A DNA stretch of 64,000 bases from Listeria grayi DSM 20601 (lineage in GTDB: Bacteria > Bacillota > Bacilli > Lactobacillales > Listeriaceae), in NCBI RefSeq assembly GCF_000148995.1, contig NZ_GL538352.1:496001-560000 (forward strand), given 5' to 3'. The notes under the pieces were generated by a model. It saw nothing but the letters and a program-made list of their open reading frames with translations, had not been told where the DNA came from and searched no databases. Below, one piece after another: positions 63,190-64,000 of this stretch. The translations under genes were made by a program, and so were the position numbers. Numbering within the stretch: the first letter of the stretch is position 1; each line of letters opens with the position of its first letter.

Positions 63190-64000
63190 ATGAAAAAAGG
63201 AATTGCGGGAATCCAGTGGATGATTTTTATGATCGCAGCGGCAATTGTAGCACCGATTTCAATCGCCAATCAGTATCATTTAACCACCACGGAAACGTCA
63301 GGACTTCTGGCGCGAACTATTTTTGTATTAGGGATCGCAGGTATCTTACAAATTATTATCGGTCATAAACTTCCTATCCACGAAGGACCAGCAGGATTAT
63401 GGTGGAGCGTCTTTACCGTTTATACAGGGTTTATCGGGGTGCTTTATAGCACCAATATTGCCGCTCTACAGGCTTTATCTGGCGCAATGATCGTGAGCGG
63501 AGGATTCTTCATCATCCTCTCTTTTTTTGGGTTCATCGAAAAATTGGCTAAATTATTTACTCCGACTGTGACATTTATTTACTTGATGCTGCTCGTATTG
63601 CAGCTAAGTGGTTCGTTTATCAAAGGGATGTTTGGGATAACAGGAGAAAATGGCACGATTAATGTCAAGACAGCATTGCTCAGCCTAGTTGTCGTTTGTC
63701 TATCCTTTTTCTTTGGTAAAACAAGAATTTTATGGGTACGTCAATATTCTGTCGTTTTTTCTTTATTGATAGGCTGGTTATTGTTTATTGTTTTCCGTCA
63801 AGCACCAGCAGTAGCACATACTAGCAGTTGGTTTGCGCTACCAGAATTATTTCCGTTCGGCGCACCGTTATTTGACTTAGGCGGGATAACGACCGCGTTT
63901 TTCTTGACCTTCTTGCTGATCACAAACCTTGTCGCTTCCATTCGGCTTATGGAAACGATCGTCAACCCAAGCGGTACAGAAGACTCTTCGCGTTATCGTC
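63190..64000 (+). CDS. NCS2-family uracil/xanthine permease (partial at window edge)
   Basis: 270 residues visible and no stop before the window end. Polytopic: MKKGIAGIQWMIFMIAAAIVAP, ARTIFVLGIAGILQIIIGHKLPIHEGPAGLWW (NCS2 pattern with Gln/His residues in the second helix pair), and repeated hydrophobic segments up to LLITNLVASIRLMETIV. It fits purine/uracil permeases of the YcdG/YbbY type; the nucleobase is not predictable. ATG at 63190 behind GGGAAAGT. The expected parE-parC neighbours of plsY are not seen in the window. Confidence 0.82.
   Translation, partial: MKKGIAGIQWMIFMIAAAIVAPISIANQYHLTTTETSGLLARTIFVLGIAGILQIIIGHKLPIHEGPAGLWWSVFTVYTGFIGVLYSTNIAALQALSGAMIVSGGFFIILSFFGFIEKLAKLFTPTVTFIYLMLLVLQLSGSFIKGMFGITGENGTINVKTALLSLVVVCLSFFFGKTRILWVRQYSVVFSLLIGWLLFIVFRQAPAVAHTSSWFALPELFPFGAPLFDLGGITTAFFLTFLLITNLVASIRLMETIVNPSGTEDSSRYR

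Overview
The window reads as a chromosome segment of a low-GC Gram-positive of the family Listeriaceae, most likely a Listeria sensu lato species. The best indicators are three tandem type I signal peptidases between clpX and rbgA (the sipX-sipY-sipZ arrangement I know from Listeria) and two backbone runs: polX-mutS2-trxA-uvrC-lysC-yslB-racE-rph-rdgB-tRNA-Arg, and proBA-ysoA-tig-clpX-sipXYZ-rbgA-rnhB-dprA-topA-trmFO-xerC-hslV-hslU-codY. The genus call is inference from remembered gene order; no 16S or housekeeping comparison could be run.

Layout: 1-10.7 kb is conserved backbone (DNA repair, thioredoxin, aspartokinase, glutamate racemase, nucleotide hygiene) ending in a tRNA-Arg(UCU) gene. From 10.7 to 42.5 kb lies an accessory block between tRNA-Arg and proBA. 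It holds a lipoprotein, a nitroreductase/HxlR pair, a TM2 protein, a flavin reductase, a 15-gene capsule locus (14.99-30.33 kb), a sulfur-amino-acid operon (mccA-mccB-yrrT) on the minus strand, several small membrane proteins, a pyruvyltransferase/CDP-glycerol module (35.7-38.9 kb), yitT, an SDR dehydrogenase and a divergent pair of Xre regulators. From 42.5 kb to the end it is backbone again: proline synthesis, trigger factor and ClpX, protein export, ribosome assembly, RNase HII, DprA, topoisomerase I, trmFO, the xerC-hslVU-codY operon, yneP/yneQ-like genes, plsY and a truncated NCS2 permease.

The most striking content is the capsule locus. Gene order, protein lengths and domains match the Staphylococcus aureus type 5 capsule operon (capA-B-C-D-E-F-G-H-I-J-K, then O-L-M-N). 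The encoded enzymes would make UDP-D-FucNAc (CapD/N), UDP-L-FucNAc (CapE/F/G) and UDP-ManNAcA (CapO), assemble an O-acetylated trisaccharide on undecaprenyl phosphate (CapM, L, I, H), flip and polymerise it (CapK, J) and control it through a bacterial tyrosine kinase and its PHP-type phosphatase (CapA/B/C). Only the UDP-GlcNAc 2-epimerase CapP is missing and would have to come from elsewhere, for example the teichoic-acid epimerase. Listeria are normally described as non-capsulated, so this deserves attention.

A second notable element is the 5' leader of mccA-mccB-yrrT. It encodes a 26-residue peptide with six cysteines, followed by mutually exclusive antiterminator and terminator hairpins. 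This looks like classical ribosome-mediated attenuation responding to cysteine, an arrangement unexpected in Firmicutes. Smaller points are an internal start for the aspartokinase beta subunit, a hairpin-containing leader before yitT, and two overlapping membrane microproteins.
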